Positions 61,751 through 64,000 of a stretch of DNA of 64,000 nt are shown in pieces (the stretch's first letter is position 1; every line of letters begins with the position of its first letter). The stretch is from JBDWFY01 sp965275915. GTDB taxonomy: Bacteria > Pseudomonadota > Alphaproteobacteria > Rhizobiales > Stappiaceae. The position numbers were made by a program, and so were the translations under genes. The stretch is taken from positions 516,477 to 580,476 of the forward strand of contig CBDHYI010000005.1 of NCBI GenBank assembly GCA_965275915.1, in the 5' to 3' direction. Below the pieces are notes generated by a model that made no database searches, was not told the origin of the DNA, and saw only the letters and a list, made by a program, of their open reading frames with translations.

Positions 61751-61968
61751 TGACCCGGTGGTGTCAGCGGCTGACCGCCCTTGGTATTGGCCGGAAACAG
61801 CGCGGCAAAGATCGTTGCGAGAATGACAGTGACCGCAGCCTGTATCTCAGCCGTTGCATATTCCGCCGGCAGTCCAAGATTGACTCCTACGCTTGCCAAA
61901 GCGCCGACAGCAGCGCCGATTGCCTTGGACCAATCTGAAATGCCAAGGGCTTGGAGGATCTTTCCCAT
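61747..61968 (-). CDS. Holin-like small membrane protein
   Basis: 73 residues with two hydrophobic stretches (about 16-33, KAIGAAVGALASVGVNLGL, and 43-61, QAAVTVILATIFAALFP) and a polar Gly/Pro end. It lies 11 nt after the endolysin and overlaps the spanin candidate by 4 nt, the standard place for a holin. Confidence 0.75.
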   Translation of the reverse strand: MGKILQALGISDWSKAIGAAVGALASVGVNLGLPAEYATAEIQAAVTVILATIFAALFPANTKGGQPLTPPGQ

Positions 61969-61979
61969 AGTCTCGTTCC

Positions 61980-62588
61980 TTATGCTGGATAAATGCCGCG
62001 GAAAATCAAATCGGCTTCCTCTTTTCGCCGATTGACAAGTCCACGCATTATTCGGCCTCCCGCTTTATTCCATTGTTTCAGGCTGTTTTCCGCCCTTTCC
62101 ATATCGCCGGCTTTGAAGTGGCGAACCCATGATGCGTTGTGAATGCGTCCGGTATTGAAGTCGAACGATACAGCGCCATCGAAAACATGCTGTGGGACAT
62201 TGCCCATATGCTGATGAACACGCTTTTCAAAACGGTTCAGGTCGGCTGCAAGGATTTCATCAGCCTCTTCCCGGGTGATTGTCATTCCCGGCCTGACGTC
62301 AGGCGGTCCGGCTCTTGAAGTGTGGCCTACACCAATTGTCCATGGCTCCCCGCCAGTGCCGGGGTCTGGATACGCCTTCAGCCGAACACCTTCATGCTTG
62401 ATTATCGCCTTACGGCCGTCCTCTGACGTTTTTCCCTCCATATTGTGTGCGCTGTCCAACGGAAAGCGACGTTCCCGCCACGCCTCATATGCCGCAGCAG
62501 TTCTCCTGCCCCAAAGCCCATCAATAGGCCCAGGGTCAAACCCCGCGTCTTTCAGCAGGGCTTGCTGATCTCTTATGCTGATTGTCAT
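61980..62588 (-). CDS. Endolysin: peptidoglycan-binding domain + GH24 lysozyme
   Basis: Phage lysozyme cleaving the glycan strands of peptidoglycan. The start at 62588 (MTISIRDQQALLKDAGFD) is preferred because the upstream in-frame extension runs through a terminator hairpin. 202 residues. N-terminal peptidoglycan-binding-like motif (about 7-41, DPGPIDGLWGRRTAAAYEAW), then a GH24 domain with catalytic Glu66, Asp75 and Thr84 (HEGVRLKAYPDPG, WTIGVGHT), spaced as in T4 lysozyme apart from a 3-residue insertion. No signal peptide or SAR segment, so release depends on the holin. Confidence 0.93.
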   Translation of the reverse strand: MTISIRDQQALLKDAGFDPGPIDGLWGRRTAAAYEAWRERRFPLDSAHNMEGKTSEDGRKAIIKHEGVRLKAYPDPGTGGEPWTIGVGHTSRAGPPDVRPGMTITREEADEILAADLNRFEKRVHQHMGNVPQHVFDGAVSFDFNTGRIHNASWVRHFKAGDMERAENSLKQWNKAGGRIMRGLVNRRKEEADLIFRGIYPA

Positions 62589-62604
62589 GATTGCCTCAGA
62601 AACG

Positions 62605-62626
62605 AAAAAACCGCCCATTTGGGCGG
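62605..62626 (-). terminator. Rho-independent terminator ahead of the lysis cassette
   Basis: Minus strand: CCGCCC-AAAT-GGGCGG (62611-62626) followed by six T. Lies between the gene ending at 62904 and the endolysin start, so it should stop read-through from tail genes unless antitermination occurs. Confidence 0.8.
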
Positions 62627-62698
62627 CTAGAGGGGATAACCTGTATTGCCTTCATTAGTTGCGTGTATTACAAACACCTTCAACTAATGGATATTGCT

Positions 62699-62899
62699 AT
62701 GAAACTTTCACCTTTTTGGAAACTTATGTTTTGGGGCTGCATTGTGGTAAGCGGCTTTCATTTGCTGAATGCCGCAGTTCAACACTACATTTTGTCACCC
62801 GGAGAAGCCCACATATCATCATTGATCTGGGGCGCCATAATTGGGCTTGTGTTTGCTGTTGCTATTCCGTTGACAGCCTTTTTCCGGCGCGATTTTTAG
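62699..62899 (+). CDS. Small membrane protein, phage region
   Basis: 66 residues from MKLSPFWKLMFWGCIVVSGF; an ATG 12 nt upstream would add MDIA. Two hydrophobic segments (about 7-25 and 44-60) and a basic end (FFRRDF). It is the only plus-strand gene among minus-strand late genes. Function unknown; superinfection-exclusion-type proteins can look like this, but that is speculation. Confidence 0.55.
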   Translation: MKLSPFWKLMFWGCIVVSGFHLLNAAVQHYILSPGEAHISSLIWGAIIGLVFAVAIPLTAFFRRDF

Positions 62900-62903
62900 A
62901 CCC

Positions 62904-63692
62904 TCAGGGCTCGATCCGACCAGCGGCCACAAACAGTTCATCAATCTGATGATCCGCAAGCTTCAACATTTTTGCGATGTTCTTTACCCGACCGCTGTCA
63001 CGGCGCCATTCTTCCCCATCTTCAAGAATGATCTGGAAACGAGTGTTTACCTGCGCCACTTCAATCAATTGATCCCATAAACCGGCTTCAAACAGTGCAA
63101 GCTTCGCATTGAGCGCAGGAACAGCTTCAGGTACAGCGTTCAGCATCTGCTCTTTTTTGACTTCATCGACATCAACGGTATCGGTGTCGAAATTGTCGGT
63201 CCAGGCATGACGGTGCGTGCGGTCTGACGGGATCTTGTCAGATGTTGTAATTCTCCATTGCAGCCCTGCCGGCACATCTTTTTCTGCAAGAAGCTCAAGT
63301 CGGGCATTAATATCGTCCGGGGACATCTTTTCAGGCAGCTCATCAGCGACTTGCTTTGCCGCCACAGCGTCGGAATGTTCAGAGGCGATCTGGGAAAGCC
63401 GTTTCTTTGCCTCTTCAAGACCTGCAACAAGTATCTGTCGCTTCTCCTTGTGCGCATCCTTGTCTTCATCTTTTGAGTCTTTCAAAAGAGCATCGAATTT
63501 AGCCAAATTTGCCGTCCGGTGTTCGAGAGAAGCTTCAGTTTGGCGCCGTTCTTCCTCTATCATTGCCAAAGTATCGGACGCCTTCTGTTTAGCCATTGCA
63601 ACGTCTGCTTCCGGCTGAAAGACCCAGCGACGACTTGGAATAATGATACGGCACGATCCGTCCGGGTTCTTGAAGACGATACGATGTTCCAT
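62904..63692 (-). CDS. Phage tail-associated coiled-coil protein, unknown function
   Basis: 262 residues. It starts MEHRIVFKNPDGSCRIIIPS, a short beta-rich segment seen in tail-fibre-adjacent proteins. A charged coiled coil follows (about 30-115, EERRQTEASLEHRTANLAKF), then a segment with WRITTSDKIPSDRTHRHAWT and a helical C-terminus. Its ATG overlaps the stop of the tail-fibre-like gene (TAATG). A tail-fibre assembly or minor tail role is likely by position only. Confidence 0.7.
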   Translation of the reverse strand: MEHRIVFKNPDGSCRIIIPSRRWVFQPEADVAMAKQKASDTLAMIEEERRQTEASLEHRTANLAKFDALLKDSKDEDKDAHKEKRQILVAGLEEAKKRLSQIASEHSDAVAAKQVADELPEKMSPDDINARLELLAEKDVPAGLQWRITTSDKIPSDRTHRHAWTDNFDTDTVDVDEVKKEQMLNAVPEAVPALNAKLALFEAGLWDQLIEVAQVNTRFQIILEDGEEWRRDSGRVKNIAKMLKLADHQIDELFVAAGRIEP

Positions 63693-64000
63693 TAGACACC
63701 TCCGAAGATTGCAACAGCCACATAATCAGAATCAAACGCCGCTCCGCTTGAAGTCACGGTGCATCGGACTTGAAACGATCCTACCGCCCTAGATACAATT
63801 TCAAAATCGCCACCGGCACCGCGCGTGCATTCACCGACCGCAGCATAATTTGCATTTGATAAGTTGTTGGTGAGATTGATGGTATACAGCCCGACGCCAT
63901 CATCTGTGATGGAACTGACATTGAAATCATCGATAATAGAAGGTGTTCCGGTTCCATCGAAGGCGATCCATGTCGATGCGACAGCGCCATCAGCTTGCGT
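63692..64000 (-). CDS. Tail-fibre-like protein, C-terminal 102 residues (5' part outside window)
   Basis: Open frame entering from the right edge and ending with TAA at 63692-63694. The visible part reads ASTWIAFDGTGTPSIIDDFN, SSITDDGVGLYTINLTNNLS, ANYAAVGECTRG and ends DYVAVAIFGGV. This beta-rich pattern (W.xFxGTGT, FNVSSITDxGxGxYTxN, NYAxVG) is a common C-terminal module of phage tail fibres and tail tip proteins. Receptor binding is the usual role. Confidence 0.82.
   Translation of the reverse strand, partial: TQADGAVASTWIAFDGTGTPSIIDDFNVSSITDDGVGLYTINLTNNLSNANYAAVGECTRGAGGDFEIVSRAVGSFQVRCTVTSSGAAFDSDYVAVAIFGGV

Larger units (their letters stand above)
58279..64000. mobile_element. Prophage or phage-derived element, left end (runs off window)
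   Basis: Begins at the tRNA-Lys fragment. It contains a chain of nine small overlapping plus-strand genes of early-phage character, then minus-strand membrane, lysis and tail genes. Endolysin, holin-like and spanin-like genes plus a tail-fibre-like C-terminus establish phage origin. No integrase, repressor, terminase or capsid gene is in view, so completeness cannot be judged. Confidence 0.85.

Overview
The window looks like chromosomal DNA of an alphaproteobacterium of the order Hyphomicrobiales (rhizobia-like). The evidence is gene order: ftsB-like/pdhA/pdhB/pdhC/lpdA with a lipoyl domain fused to the E1 beta subunit, mfd-sdhE-recG, and glmU-glmS. No 16S rRNA or other species-level marker is present, so the genus is not called.

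Region 1 (1-20.9 kb) is housekeeping. It holds the pyruvate dehydrogenase operon (lpdA cut by the left edge), an FtsB/DivIC-like protein, mfd, sdhE, recG, a DUF502 membrane protein, a YbaN/DUF454 protein, glmS and glmU (separated by a 273-bp MITE-like element that supplies the glmU stop codon), a SPOR-domain protein, an EamA transporter, CcdA and a universal stress protein. The last of these lies directly downstream of a TAXI-type TRAP transporter (20.9-24.7 kb). A 640-bp stretch without a convincing gene follows, then tRNA-Gln(CTG) and a glutathione S-transferase.

Region 2 (27.0-58.2 kb) is a large catabolic locus and the most interesting part. Seventeen genes, livH to an SMP-30/isochorismatase-like fusion (48304 down to 28630, all minus strand), are packed with gaps from -8 to about 50 nt. 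They encode a Liv-type ABC transporter whose LivF is fused to a Tm-1-like (UPF0261) domain, a PEP-hydrolase-like TIM barrel, a 1071-residue flotillin-like protein with twelve hendecad-based repeats, two SRPBCC proteins, and a molybdenum hydroxylase whose Mo subunit is split into two chains. The rest are a MoxR ATPase plus VWA protein and three hydrolases from unrelated folds that all include lactonases. Upstream on the same strand are an AraC regulator, an aldehyde dehydrogenase, an alcohol dehydrogenase-family protein with a degraded metal site, and the matching periplasmic binding protein. Divergent from these is a second unit (aldehyde dehydrogenase plus DctPQM TRAP transporter). A frameshifted GMC oxidoreductase lies at the far end. 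The simplest reading is uptake of an organic acid or heterocyclic/aromatic compound, Mo-dependent hydroxylation, lactone opening and aldehyde oxidation. The substrate cannot be read from the sequence.

Region 3 (58.28-64.0 kb) is the left end of a prophage or phage-derived element. It starts at a 45-nt 3' fragment of tRNA-Lys(TTT), a typical integrase attachment site. It carries a chain of small overlapping plus-strand genes, then a minus-strand lysis cassette (endolysin, holin-like, overlapping spanin-like pair) and tail-associated genes, and it runs off the right edge. No integrase is in the window. It should lie beyond 64 kb near an intact tRNA-Lys.
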